59,869 nt of DNA from Thermoactinomycetaceae bacterium (GCA_025449975.1 JANWIG010000045.1:1-59869), one strand, 5' to 3'; counted from the first letter of the stretch, positions 36,953 through 46,026 are shown. Notes: generated by a model not told the origin, from the letters alone. A program made the numbers and translations.

Positions 36953-37192
36953 CCTTCCCCCCCTTTCTTCATCCTTCCTTATTTTAATTTAGTTAATAAA
37001 TTCTTTCTACATTATTTGAGTGAAAAATCTGTATACTATGAAAAATAGGAGTGCAAAATAGAGTATATTCTCTATAAATACGAAGAGAACCCGCCCTTCC
37101 TTCCGATCTTTTTGGACAGCTTTCACAAAAGACAACATTATGTGGTAAGATAATAAAGATTATTCCATCCTAAGTTAAAGGAGCTTACTTCG

Positions 37193-37627
37193 ATGAAAAA
37201 AGGATACATACTACTCGAAAACAATAACAAAATTGAGTTTGAACTGTATGATAAAGAAGCCCCGATCACGGTGAGAAATTTCGAAAAATTAGCCAATGAA
37301 GGCTTCTATAATGGCCTTACCTTTCATCGTGTCATTCCAGGTTTCGTCAGCCAAGGTGGTTGTCCCCATGGTACGGGAACCGGCTCCGCTGGTTACACCA
37401 TTCCTTGTGAAACCGATGGCAATCCCCATAAACATGGAGTAGGTGCCATTTCCATGGCTCATGCCGGTCGGGATACCGGTAGCTGCCAGTTCTTTATCGT
37501 GCATACACCACAACCTCATTTAAATGGTGTACATACTGTCTTTGGACAAGTGACCTCCGGTATGGAAGCAGTGCTCAATATGCACCCAGGCACCGTTATG
37601 AAAGAAGTAAAAGTATGGGATGAATAA
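37193..37627 (+). CDS. ppiB: Cyclophilin-type peptidyl-prolyl cis-trans isomerase
   Basis: A 144-residue cytoplasmic cyclophilin. The catalytic Arg is in [13 protein letters not shown] (about residue 45), with SCQFFI near residue 100 and [13 protein letters not shown] before the C-terminus. It speeds proline isomerisation during folding. The RBS is AAGGAG with 9-nt spacing. It is a stand-alone gene ending at a strong terminator. Confidence 0.96.
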   Translation: MKKGYILLENNNKIEFELYDKEAPITVRNFEKLANEGFYNGLTFHRVIPGFVSQGGCPHGTGTGSAGYTIPCETDGNPHKHGVGAISMAHAGRDTGSCQFFIVHTPQPHLNGVHTVFGQVTSGMEAVLNMHPGTVMKEVKVWDE

Positions 37628-37633
37628 AGCAAC

Positions 37634-37658
37634 AAAAAGGGGCTGAGTACCCCTTTTT
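37634..37658 (+). terminator. Terminator of ppiB
   Basis: AAAAAGGGG / CCCCTTTTT stem with a 7-nt loop just after the stop codon. Confidence 0.85.
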
Positions 37659-37677
37659 GTCGTCTATAAACCCAAAA

Positions 37678-37708
37678 AACCCAACGGCTCTCTTTAGAGT
37701 GCTGGGTT
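37678..37708 (-). terminator. Terminator of the amidase-like gene
   Basis: Minus-strand AACCCAGCACTCT / AGAGCCGTTGGGTT imperfect stem followed by TTTT. It lies downstream of the gene ending at 37770. Confidence 0.65.
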
Positions 37709-37769
37709 TGATCTATCTATATAAAGGAATATGAAATAGTTAAATAATAAAAGATATAATTTCCTAAGA

Positions 37770-38351
37770 TTACAACTTTGGACGACAACGATAAATGTTA
37801 GCAATCCCTTGAGCAATGCATTTGGCATATTCATCACGAAAGGATGCATCTCTAAGAAGAACATTATCTTTCGCATGAGTGATAAACAACGAACCGAGCG
37901 TAATCGCAGGCATTTCGACTTGACGCAATTCTGTCAACTTCCCATCATCTGTTTCGGTATCATTCTTTTTGCCCAGATCCATGATCCCGAACGTCCGTAG
38001 GAAGCTAGCAATCCGATTGTGCAACCAACATTGAATCCGCCGTGCATGGGAGCCGGCAATCACACTAACATAGGACGAAAAACCAGTTTCACTTGGGTCA
38101 GAAGAAGCATTTGTATGAATACTTAAAAATAAATCCGCTTGTTGACTATTCGCCCAACGACTTCTCTCATAAGGAGATTTATCTACATCCAGTGAGCGTG
38201 TCATCGTTACACGAATCCCATCATAATAATGAAGTTGCCGTTCGATTCGGTAAGCTAGATCGAGACACACCTCCTTTTCCTTGAGAGAAAAACCGACAGC
38301 CCCCGAATCTCCTCCACCATGACCGGGGTCTAAACAAACCAAAATACTCAT
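37770..38351 (-). CDS. Amidase_3-type N-acetylmuramoyl-L-alanine amidase homologue lacking the catalytic Glu
   Basis: A 193-residue zinc amidase fold (CwlC/LytC catalytic family) with no signal peptide, as in CwlC-type mother-cell amidases. Zinc ligands are visible: H11 in DPGHGG, E25 in SLKEKE and H79 in LSIHTN. The C-terminal catalytic segment, normally PAVLTE-x-GF with a Glu, reads MPAITLGSLF, placing Gly at about residue 153 where the Glu belongs. It has no wall-binding domain. The protein may be inactive or bind rather than cut peptidoglycan. RBS is GAGGTAAGG. Confidence 0.9.
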   Translation of the reverse strand: MSILVCLDPGHGGGDSGAVGFSLKEKEVCLDLAYRIERQLHYYDGIRVTMTRSLDVDKSPYERSRWANSQQADLFLSIHTNASSDPSETGFSSYVSVIAGSHARRIQCWLHNRIASFLRTFGIMDLGKKNDTETDDGKLTELRQVEMPAITLGSLFITHAKDNVLLRDASFRDEYAKCIAQGIANIYRCRPKL

Positions 38352-38714
38352 TTTCCTTACCTCACCTACCTACAACCAACCGTTCTAAAGTTTTCTTATG
38401 TTCTCTAGTTCACTTATTTCTACAAAAGTACATGTTACTTTCGTTTGGGAATGGGAAAAAAACCAAGTTCAGTTTACGTCACTGTTAATACTCCGATCAG
38501 TATGAAAATGGCTACATGGAACTGGAAAATTTAGTTGTTATACCATATATATCAATTTACTCTTTTGTTATATTACTCAACTTTCCCATTCTGCGCTAGA
38601 ACCAAACCATAACTGACAAAAATCCATCAAATGCACACAATCGTTCAAAAAATCATCACGAAAGGATCGATATGCCTATTATTTACATTATTAAAGTTGA
38701 CAATGATTTTCAAC
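38352..38714. other. Intergenic, no gene seen
   Basis: AT-rich sequence upstream of the amidase gene. I see no open frame with a binding site and no clear hairpin. Confidence 0.4.
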
Positions 38715-38961
38715 TTATTTATCCGTTAACTTTGAAAAGATATTGAACGATTCCTGCCATATCAAAGAGTCGAACAAGTCCCTTCCTTGCTCCAGTGTTG
38801 GAAAATCCACCTTTCATTCGCTCTTTCGGCAGCGATTGCTCATCGATCCCCCTAACAAGAGAAGGATCTAAAACAGAACAAACAAACTTCCAAGCAATTT
38901 CGCAAGCATGATAGTGAATTAAGAGAGCAGGATGACTACGCTCCCTGCTCCTATCACTCTC
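38715..38961 (-). pseudogene. Unassigned open segment, possible gene remnant
   Basis: A minus-strand stretch of 81 codons without stops, reading for example ALLIHYHACEIAWKFVCSVL and later RKGLVRLFDMAGIVQYL before the stop. It has no start codon near its beginning. The composition looks protein-like but could be chance. No family recognised. Confidence 0.3.
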
Positions 38962-39091
38962 TTACCACTCCTTCATAAAAAATAGTTTTCCTTTTATGCT
39001 AATGGGATATCCATCATACAGCATCTAATAGAAGTGATCCCTATCCTTATTTATTACAGTAGAGTGGCGCTTATGCTTGGGATTGAGCTAT

Positions 39092-39440
39092 TTATTTATA
39101 CGATTCGATGACATACATTTTCCCAAGTTTCCCTATTTCAGACAAATCCTTCGAATTCAATAAGCACATTAGTAGAATTTACGACAAAAAATCCCTCTTC
39201 CATGGCATTTATGAATATATTGTTAATGATTTATATTACCCGTTCCCTTCTTAAAACTTTATCAATATATTTTATATTAGTAGTGTCAATGAAATTCAGT
39301 TCAAAAGGAAAGGTTGTGGTTGAGTCTATCATGTAGTTTTTACTAAATGATACATAACCCTTGTTTCCTTTGTATAAATTTCCCACATTCTTGCAAGTTG
39401 ACACTACTTCGTTGCAACGTTCACCATAGTCAGTAATTAT
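39092..39440 (-). pseudogene. Decayed gene with in-frame stops and a frameshift
   Basis: On the minus strand a protein-like reading starts without a clear start codon. It contains GYVSFSKNYMIDSTTTFPF and NFIDTTNIKYIDKVLRRERV, then hits a TAA (39231-39233). It continues in the same phase with EEGFFVVNSTNVLIEFEGF to a TGA, and resumes in another phase as EIGKLGKMYVIESYK-stop. The continuity across stops suggests an old coding sequence of at least 115 residues. Family unknown. It lies divergent to the lipoprotein gene. Confidence 0.45.
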
Positions 39441-39475
39441 CTACCTACAAAAGTAATAAATGGGAGAGGAAGAAA

Positions 39476-41002
39476 GTGAAGAAGAAGGTATTTACTTTTT
39501 TCGTAGTCGGCGCTCTAGCTTTGGCTGGATGTTCGACTGAACCTGAACCACAGCCAGGTCCAGATTCGGGCTCAGTAAAACCTCCTCAATTGGACAAACA
39601 AGCCGCAACACAGGAGGAAGTCAATGATGCGGTTGAAAATGTTACTTATTATGATGAAGAGGAAACAACCCCGATCAAACCGGCAAGTGCACCAGAAGCA
39701 GAAGAAGTAATTAAGAAGAAGTTAGCAAAATCAAAAGAAAAAGTGAAAGAAGATCCAGAAGATCAAAAGTATCGTGATTTTGTAAGTGGTTTGTTGGCCA
39801 GCGGAGAAAATTTATCCGATAAAGAGCGGAAAGCATTATTGGAATATTGGAAGTACCTCGGTTCAATCGAAAGTAAACAAGCTAATGAAAAGATTAAACA
39901 AATTCTAAAGAAATTAAAAGAGGGCAAAGGTACGAAAGCGGATGTAGAAGAATTGAAAGGGCTACAACCGATCAAACCCGGTGTTGAGCTAAAAGATGAT
40001 AAAAAACCAAACAAACACCAAGATGAAGATGATGAGCTAGTACCAGAGCCAAAGTTTAGCGGAGATCCCGCACACAGAGGCGATCAAATTGGACCAGAGC
40101 CAAAGTTTAGCGGAGATCCCGCACACAGAGGCGATCAAATTGGACCAGAGCCAAAGTTTAGTGGAGATCCCGCACATAGAGGCGATCAACTAGTACCAGA
40201 ACCTAAGTATAGCGGAAACCAACCAAATGATGACGATCAACCAGGTAATAACAATGAGCAAGATCAACCTGGCAACAACGAACAAGGCAATGACAATGAG
40301 CAAGATCAACCTGGTAACAACGAACAAGGCAATGACAATGAGCAAGGTCAACCTGGCAACAACGAACAAGGCAATGACAATGAGCAAGGTCAACCTGGCA
40401 ACAACGAACAAGGTAATGACAATGAACAAGGTCAACCTGGCAATAATGAAGGCAGAGATCGCGACAAAGATAAGGACGAAGATAAAGACAAAGACAAAAA
40501 TAAAGAGAAAAACGGCTACGATCGAAAAGCAGCTAAAGAATACGCCTATCAATGGTGGAACAAACGAAACAATGAAGAGTTTGGCTACTACAGCAGAGTG
40601 TGGGGCGGATGCTACGATTGTTGGTATGACTGCACAAACTTCATTTCTCAAGTAGTTTATAAGGGTGGAATCAAACAAAGAACAAGCGGATCAAACCTTT
40701 GGTTCTACTCGGACAATGGTCCACATAACGCTTGGGGAGTAGCAAACTCGTTCTATAACCACTTTAAAAACCGCGCTAAATTGGTTCAAAACAAAAGTGA
40801 TCTAAAAATTGGTGACGTAATCGCTTTTGACTTTGATTCCAACAATCGGGTCGACCATACTGCAGTGGTTACCAAGCTCACTGAACATGGTGTTTTTGTA
40901 ACTCAACACACCTATGACAAAAAAGATTCCAATATCATTTCTTGGTTCTATACACCAGGTGCAAAACTCTATGCCTTTGATATGGGATCAGCTGACAACT
41001 AA
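39476..41002 (+). CDS. Repeat-rich lipoprotein with Amidase_6-like domain
   Basis: A 508-residue secreted lipoprotein, starting at GTG with GGGAGAGGAAG upstream. The lipobox is LALAGC at about residue 19. An acidic and helical region covers about 40-190. It is followed by three copies of a 17-residue repeat with KFSGDPAHRGDQ plus a partial fourth, then about five 14-residue repeats of the NDNEQGQPGNNEQG type, and a charged linker. The last 160 residues are an Amidase_6 (CHAP-like) domain with Cys in YDCTNFISQ and His in RVDHTAVV. It may cleave peptidoglycan at the cell surface. The repeats form a hydrophilic spacer. A terminator follows. Confidence 0.9.
   Translation: MKKKVFTFFVVGALALAGCSTEPEPQPGPDSGSVKPPQLDKQAATQEEVNDAVENVTYYDEEETTPIKPASAPEAEEVIKKKLAKSKEKVKEDPEDQKYRDFVSGLLASGENLSDKERKALLEYWKYLGSIESKQANEKIKQILKKLKEGKGTKADVEELKGLQPIKPGVELKDDKKPNKHQDEDDELVPEPKFSGDPAHRGDQIGPEPKFSGDPAHRGDQIGPEPKFSGDPAHRGDQLVPEPKYSGNQPNDDDQPGNNNEQDQPGNNEQGNDNEQDQPGNNEQGNDNEQGQPGNNEQGNDNEQGQPGNNEQGNDNEQGQPGNNEGRDRDKDKDEDKDKDKNKEKNGYDRKAAKEYAYQWWNKRNNEEFGYYSRVWGGCYDCWYDCTNFISQVVYKGGIKQRTSGSNLWFYSDNGPHNAWGVANSFYNHFKNRAKLVQNKSDLKIGDVIAFDFDSNNRVDHTAVVTKLTEHGVFVTQHTYDKKDSNIISWFYTPGAKLYAFDMGSADN
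40040..40217 (+). repeat. 51-nt tandem repeat in the lipoprotein gene
   Basis: Three nearly identical in-frame units (40040-40090, 40091-40141, 40142-40192) and a partial, diverged fourth. Units 1 and 2 are almost identical, a sign of recent expansion. Confidence 0.85.
40259..40446 (+). repeat. 42-nt tandem repeat in the lipoprotein gene
   Basis: About 4.5 in-frame units of 42 nt starting at 40259, 40301, 40343, 40385 and 40427, differing mainly by GAT/GGT changes. They encode an Asn/Gln/Gly/Glu-rich spacer. Confidence 0.85.
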
Positions 41003-41013
41003 AAATCGCTCAG

Positions 41014-41035
41014 GGGATGGCTTTCGGGTCATCCC
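41014..41035 (+). terminator. Terminator of the lipoprotein gene
   Basis: GGGATG / CATCCC stem followed by TTTTTT, 12 nt after the stop codon. Confidence 0.8.
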
Positions 41036-41282
41036 TTTTTTCATATCTTATCGGTCTAGCTATAAATATAACTAACAACACAACTAGATCTATATTGAAA
41101 CAGTTCTGCAAGAAGCTATTTACCTTAATAGAAATATCTATACTGTATCCCTCTTGCAGCTTAAAATACTACAGTTTAGCAATCCACCCCTCTACCATTT
41201 ATTAGTATATTAATTCTACATAATGATGATATATCTCCTCCTACTGATATAAGAATTATTCAATAAATTCAAAAGGAATAAA

Positions 41283-41854
41283 ATGCTGATCAGGGTGATG
41301 CACGCAAACGCAAATTTCGATGAATACGAGAAGCTGGGTGGGGCTTGGAAGGGAAATATTGATTGTCATAAAGAAAAAAGGATTGATTTTCAGGAAAAAC
41401 CGGATGGAATCTATATAAAAAAATCAGATAAAGATGATGCCATTCGATATTGCAGTTAGCTCTTTATGTACTCGATTGGAACAAACATAACAATTTATCC
41501 TTTTCCCGAGATAGGTCAGGAAACAGGTCAGGGAAAAGTTAGCGTCCAAACACCCAGTGGTGATTCATCTACTGGTCAAACCCCTGTTTTATTCGCTGAT
41601 AAAAATTCTATTCTCATTCAAATAGGGTGTACTCTTGAAAATAAGGGGATCAAGAGACTTTCATCTTTGCAGACAGAAAATTTATAGAAACTAAGCAAGT
41701 TGGAGAAAGACTGGACTTCACTCTTGGGTTAGAAGGAAAGCTTTTAGAACCTGGAATACATACGATTACTGCTGTTCAGTATGAAAATAATGATCCCAAT
41801 GGGAAAGTAATCGAATTTCATGAGACAAAGTATGAAGTGAAAGAGAAGCAGTAA
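41283..41854 (+). pseudogene. Broken gene: in-frame stop plus frameshift
   Basis: An ATG at 41283 with AAAGGA upstream starts a 58-codon frame that stops at TAG 41457. The same phase continues after the stop as MYSIGTNITIYPF and runs to 41687. Near 41650 the coding pattern switches phase and continues as ETFIFADRKFIETKQVGER through to TAA at 41854. Read through, it gives about 190 residues, a beta-rich, perhaps secreted or surface-type protein. The first 58 codons could also be an intact small gene. Family unknown. A strong terminator follows directly. Confidence 0.5.
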
Positions 41855-41862
41855 AGCTTAAA

Positions 41863-41902
41863 AAGCCTTACAACTAGAAAAAACATTCCAGTTGTAAGGC
41901 TT
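41863..41902 (+). terminator. Terminator after the broken gene
   Basis: Perfect 13-bp arms AAGCCTTACAACT and AGTTGTAAGGCTT with a 14-nt loop, then TGTTTTAT. Confidence 0.8.
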
Positions 41903-42023
41903 GTTTTATATATGATTAACTTCAACTAAGCCAAATCTCTCCGGATCTGATTCAACTATCCTAAATACAAAGCCTTTATTTATCAATAAGAGAAATTTAC
42001 ATTGTTATCTGCCTTAGCGGATG

Positions 42024-42060
42024 AACCTTGTCCAATCGTGATCAACGCTTCGACAAGGTT
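42024..42060. other. Inverted repeat downstream of unknown gene
   Basis: 9-bp arms AACCTTGTC and GACAAGGTT separated by 19 nt. No T-run follows on the minus strand, so terminator status is doubtful. Confidence 0.35.
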
Positions 42061-42134
42061 ATTCTACTGCTTGATCCTTTTCCTTGTCTCTACAGGCAAC
42101 TGTCGAAACGAGGAGGTTCCTTTTTTATTCGTTG

Positions 42135-42713
42135 CTACGTAAGCGAAGAATGATGGTACTCATATAGCAATTTTAAGTTTCTTTCATCAGCAGTATTGCA
42201 GTTCATTCTAACAATATCATCGATAAAAAAAGTAGATTCTCCATCGTCCAAGCCATCCACGGAAATTCGGGACAAGGTTACGGTTTGCGAGCGGACTTTT
42301 TTGACAAATCCAACGAGATTCATTTGTTCTTCTGTCTCATCCATGCAGATGGCAACGACGAAATTTCCCTCTTGAGCAATGATTAGCCCTTCTCTGAATA
42401 AATCCGATTGTAGAGTGACGGATTGAGGGAACAAATCTTCGTGTTGTTGATTTTGCAGTTGATAAAGTTGCGCCAATCTGCGCTCGTATTCTCCATTCAC
42501 ATCGACCCGAAAAACATCTTCTATTCGGCGAATCACATAGCCATCCGAGATCCCCTCTGGGGTCACATGTTTCATCGCAATCTGCTTTGCGGATAGTGAA
42601 TCGATATAACCCACTATCGCACACTCTGGATGGGAAGGATCTGTATATACGGCGACCATATCATTCCGCTTATATGCTTCTCTGAGGATCGATAAAAAGT
42701 CATTGATTCCCAT
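42135..42713 (-). CDS. Unknown protein made of two similar halves
   Basis: A 192-residue cytoplasmic protein. The first half (MVAVYTDPSHPECAIVGYID and onward to YERRLAQLYQL) and the second half (FVVAICMDETEEQMNLVGFV onward to ERNLKLLYEY) have the same layout: beta strands, a conserved DG-x-x-x-I-x-x-I segment, then an Arg/Leu helix. So it is an internal duplication of an approximately 85-residue beta-rich unit. I do not recognise it. The ATG at 42713 has GAGGTGG upstream; a GTG three codons earlier is less likely. Confidence 0.78.
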   Translation of the reverse strand: MGINDFLSILREAYKRNDMVAVYTDPSHPECAIVGYIDSLSAKQIAMKHVTPEGISDGYVIRRIEDVFRVDVNGEYERRLAQLYQLQNQQHEDLFPQSVTLQSDLFREGLIIAQEGNFVVAICMDETEEQMNLVGFVKKVRSQTVTLSRISVDGLDDGESTFFIDDIVRMNCNTADERNLKLLYEYHHSSLT

Positions 42714-42770
42714 TTGCTCCACCTCGCCCGATTCGTTATTTGGAATTTAGTGTGAACGAACTATTTTTTA

Positions 42771-43655
42771 CTATTTAGTAAATTGAAACCACATCCGCAA
42801 GATTCGGTCCAACGGATCTACTTCTAAGAGAAAATGTTGATTCACTCGATAACGTTCTTTCATTTGGGAAGAATCATCTATATCTCGCGGCATTTCAATG
42901 CAAAGGAGCGAACGATCTTGGTTTGTATAAAGCTTACATTCTGACCAGTCTTTCTTCTTTGGAAAATCTAACAAGGTGACTTTCCCTGTTTGGTACTCTG
43001 TTGGCCACTCAAGATTTTCCTTCTGTTCCCACTCAGAGGGTTCCATAGCCAGATCGATAAAATTGATCTCACCTTCATCATCAACTCTTATATGAATCGA
43101 AAGAATACTAATGATGGCTTTATGCTCCCTTTCTGGTTCAAACCGAATACAATACCCAGCTGAGCCTAGGGTAACCCATTTGGGGAGGTCTTCCTCTTTA
43201 ACTAGAACAACACGATCATATTTTGATGAAATCCCCTTATGAAAAGCAACTTTCGCATTCCTCGGCAACCTTTTACGATTAAAAGCTTCTTCCAGTGTGG
43301 CCAATATGGACATGATCATGGCAGAACCAATCGGAAAAGTCCATTTGTTAGAGGTACTTTGACAAGAAATCTCCAGCCACTGTGCCACTGGCGAAATATA
43401 ACAGAGCAAGTAGAACAATCCGACTAGAGAGAAATACCCAGCAACTGTCATCATTAGACTCATAAGGATCTTCGTTACTCCATTTTCCCTCATCCTTATA
43501 TAGTACAGCACCAAAAAGATAACATAGATCACTGCTGCAAAAAGGATATAATATCCAACATCGATCTCCTGACCAAAAAACTCGGATTGAAGGGTTATTC
43601 TCATTATGATAAGTAATACCATAACTGAAAATGTTTGGTACAAAAATCCCTTCAT
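42771..43655 (-). CDS. Unknown membrane protein with soluble C-terminal half
   Basis: A 294-residue protein with four hydrophobic segments in the first 130 residues and a soluble, beta-rich C-terminal half of about 160 residues with many charged residues. RBS is AAAGGAGGGAGATGGGAA before the ATG. No motif recognised. It lies upstream of the duplicated-domain gene, 57 nt away on the same strand, so the two are probably co-transcribed. Confidence 0.78.
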   Translation of the reverse strand: MKGFLYQTFSVMVLLIIMRITLQSEFFGQEIDVGYYILFAAVIYVIFLVLYYIRMRENGVTKILMSLMMTVAGYFSLVGLFYLLCYISPVAQWLEISCQSTSNKWTFPIGSAMIMSILATLEEAFNRKRLPRNAKVAFHKGISSKYDRVVLVKEEDLPKWVTLGSAGYCIRFEPEREHKAIISILSIHIRVDDEGEINFIDLAMEPSEWEQKENLEWPTEYQTGKVTLLDFPKKKDWSECKLYTNQDRSLLCIEMPRDIDDSSQMKERYRVNQHFLLEVDPLDRILRMWFQFTK

Positions 43656-43861
43656 TTCCCATCTCCCTCCTTTGGCTGACTACTAAAAGAATCTCACTGC
43701 TAGGATTCAGAGAGTAATAGCAGAAGTTGCCAAAAAAAGGATAAATCGTCATTTTAAACGGTTATTTCGACCGTTTTCATCATAGCATAATGAATATTTT
43801 TATCTGGTGTAGAAGTGAGTAAAAAGTGTGACATCTTTATGCGTTTTAGCAAACCTCAACA

Positions 43862-43893
43862 AAAAGGTTGACTCCCATTTGAGCCAACCTTTT
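43862..43893 (-). terminator. Terminator of the CrtI-type gene
   Basis: AAAAGGTTG / CAACCTTTT stem with T-rich flank on the minus strand. Confidence 0.75.
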
Positions 43894-43943
43894 GTTTTTT
43901 ATATTCCTCCTAGTGAGTCATAATCAAGAGCAAAACGTCTATT

Positions 43944-45389
43944 TTACACATTTTCCTGACGGATGATTTGAGCGACCATTTGACCGGCGATACAAGCTCC
44001 GATCACGCCATGTATATTGGGTAGCCAGTGACTCGCTAAGTATAAACCATTGATCGGTGTGACAGGTCCCATCGCATCGATCCAAGGCTGATCATACGAC
44101 TTCATCCAGCCATAAATCGCGCCTTTTTGATTTTTCGTATAGCGTTCGATTGTACTAGGGGTTGCTAGTTCATAGTGGACAAGCTGCTTTTTAAAGTTGG
44201 GTATTTTTGTGTCGATCAACTGGAGGATCTTTTCTGCAATCGCTTCTTTCCCATGTGCTTTTCTATCCTCTTCGATCGTTTGGTAGTCAGCGATCACCAT
44301 ACATGAGAGAACCGAGTGACCTTCTGGAGCCAAGGATGAATCCACCGCAGAGGGACAACAGATTAACATAAATGGATCTGAGTCCACATCCGAAGGATCG
44401 TAGAGATATTTCTTGTCGTCATCGAGTGGATGATTTGGAAAGAGAAATAGCTCATGCGGCAATTCCGTGTTCTTGATCGCTGCATAGAGGATGACGGCTG
44501 AATGGGAAGGTTTTAGTCTCCTCAGTCCTTGTCTATATTCATCTGGAAGAACTTTTTCATCGAGCAGCTTTGTCATGGTAGTCATGAGATCCGCGTTGGC
44601 GATAATCGTCTGTCCCTCATATCGATTCCCATGCTGATCGATCACCCCTTTGACCCGATTGCCATCGTAGATGATCCGCTCCACCTTTTTCCTCAATCGA
44701 ACATTGCCAGCATTCTGACATATGTATTGACTAAGCAATTGGGACATTTTTTGTGAGCCACCACGTGGATAGTAGGCACCATGATGATAAGAGGCCATCA
44801 TGCTAAACATAAATAAAGTAGATAACTGCTTGATCGGAACGCCGGCATAAGGATGTAAAGAGCTTAGTACCAACGAAGTGTGAGGATTTTGGAAACGTCC
44901 CGCTAAATATTCACCAAAAGATTGCATACTTAGCTGTTGCACTCTTGGACCGACTTGCTCCAAATCTCCTACTAAGAGAGCTTGACCAATGGTCTTAATT
45001 TCCTGGATTACCTCATAAACGGCTTCTCGATCTTCTGGAAACCATTCCCCCATGCGCTGCGCAAACAAATCCAAGTTGGCAGGAATCTCGTATTGGGACT
45101 CACCGATCCGGAGGTGATACATGGGATCGATTTCGATAAACTCCATTTGCTCCCCTAGTCCAAGTTGTTGGTATAAAGAGGAGATCGGTCCTCCTGGTCC
45201 ACATCCTCCGATTAGATGAACAGCTGCATCAAAGTTGAATTTTCCTCTTTTGAACATAGAAACACAACCGCCCACGACAGAATGTTGCTCAAGGACCAGC
45301 ACTCTCTGCCCTGCTTGTGCCAATAATGCTCCTGCTGTTAGTCCAGCAAATCCAGCTCCAATGATGATCGTATCATAGGTGTTTTTCAT
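43944..45389 (-). CDS. Phytoene desaturase/isomerase-like FAD oxidoreductase
   Basis: A 481-residue flavoprotein of the CrtI/CrtISO/retinol saturase group. The dinucleotide-binding motif is IIIGAGFAGLTAG at residues 8-20, with the second FAD-contact glycines GGCVSMF near 40. The C-terminal HWLPNIHGVIGACIAG segment is typical. These enzymes add or remove hydrogens in polyenes. The substrate is unknown; no carotenoid synthase gene is nearby. RBS is GAGGGAG. It starts 9 nt after the acetyltransferase stop, so the two form an operon. Confidence 0.9.
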   Translation of the reverse strand: MKNTYDTIIIGAGFAGLTAGALLAQAGQRVLVLEQHSVVGGCVSMFKRGKFNFDAAVHLIGGCGPGGPISSLYQQLGLGEQMEFIEIDPMYHLRIGESQYEIPANLDLFAQRMGEWFPEDREAVYEVIQEIKTIGQALLVGDLEQVGPRVQQLSMQSFGEYLAGRFQNPHTSLVLSSLHPYAGVPIKQLSTLFMFSMMASYHHGAYYPRGGSQKMSQLLSQYICQNAGNVRLRKKVERIIYDGNRVKGVIDQHGNRYEGQTIIANADLMTTMTKLLDEKVLPDEYRQGLRRLKPSHSAVILYAAIKNTELPHELFLFPNHPLDDDKKYLYDPSDVDSDPFMLICCPSAVDSSLAPEGHSVLSCMVIADYQTIEEDRKAHGKEAIAEKILQLIDTKIPNFKKQLVHYELATPSTIERYTKNQKGAIYGWMKSYDQPWIDAMGPVTPINGLYLASHWLPNIHGVIGACIAGQMVAQIIRQENV

Positions 45390-45398
45390 GCATCTCCC

Positions 45399-45965
45399 TC
45401 ACTTCATTTGTAGCGAATGACTCACTTTTGTCCACTCTTCTTTGATCATTCCATAAACGATGAGATCCACATAGTGGTCATACAACCAAGCGGCTTGCCT
45501 TAGACAACCTTCATTGAGAAAGCCAAGTCTCTCTGGAATCGCTCTACTCTTTTTATTCCCAACAGCGACACGAATTTCAACCCGATTTAGTTTCCATTCA
45601 TCAAAAGCATACTCGATCATGGCTTTCACTACTTTTGTCATGATTCCCTTTCCCTGAAATGCTTCACCCAACCAATATCCGATTTCTGTGCTACAATTAG
45701 ACCAATCCATTCTGCGATAACCAGAAACCCCGACCATCTCGTCATTCCAAAGGATCCCTAAATGAATCTCTTCTTTCTCTTTAAATCCTCTTAAACAAGA
45801 ATGGATAAATGCCTCACTATCTTCTTGCTCCTTTATTCCATCCACCCAAGGCAACCATTCACGTAAATATTCTCTATTGCGATCTGTTAATTGGAATAAC
45901 GATGGGGCATCACCCAGATCAAGTAGTTTCAATGTTAGTTCGTTATCGATCGGATATTCAAACAT
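45399..45965 (-). CDS. GNAT acetyltransferase (RimJ/RimL type)
   Basis: A 188-residue N-acetyltransferase similar to ribosomal-protein serine/alanine acetyltransferases. The acetyl-CoA loop is seen in YWLGEAFQGKGIMTK (about 97-111), followed by NRVEIRVAVGNKKS and the typical GF-x-x-EG end. The substrate is unknown. The RBS is AAGGAAG. It is the first gene of a two-gene operon with the CrtI-type protein. Confidence 0.9.
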   Translation of the reverse strand: MFEYPIDNELTLKLLDLGDAPSLFQLTDRNREYLREWLPWVDGIKEQEDSEAFIHSCLRGFKEKEEIHLGILWNDEMVGVSGYRRMDWSNCSTEIGYWLGEAFQGKGIMTKVVKAMIEYAFDEWKLNRVEIRVAVGNKKSRAIPERLGFLNEGCLRQAAWLYDHYVDLIVYGMIKEEWTKVSHSLQMK

Positions 45966-46026
45966 CCCCTCACTTCCTTTACCAGTTATTTGTTCCTCGT
46001 ATTATACAATATTTGCAAAGAGAAAA

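Noticed and set aside
40040-40446. CRISPR-like array
   Set aside because: The units are contiguous, in-frame coding repeats without spacers.
40190-40678. Long minus-strand frame opposite the lipoprotein repeats
   Set aside because: It is an antisense shadow of low-complexity coding repeats, without an RBS.
41283-41854. Programmed frameshift or stop read-through
   Set aside because: No slippery heptamer followed by structure is evident; simple decay is the easier reading.
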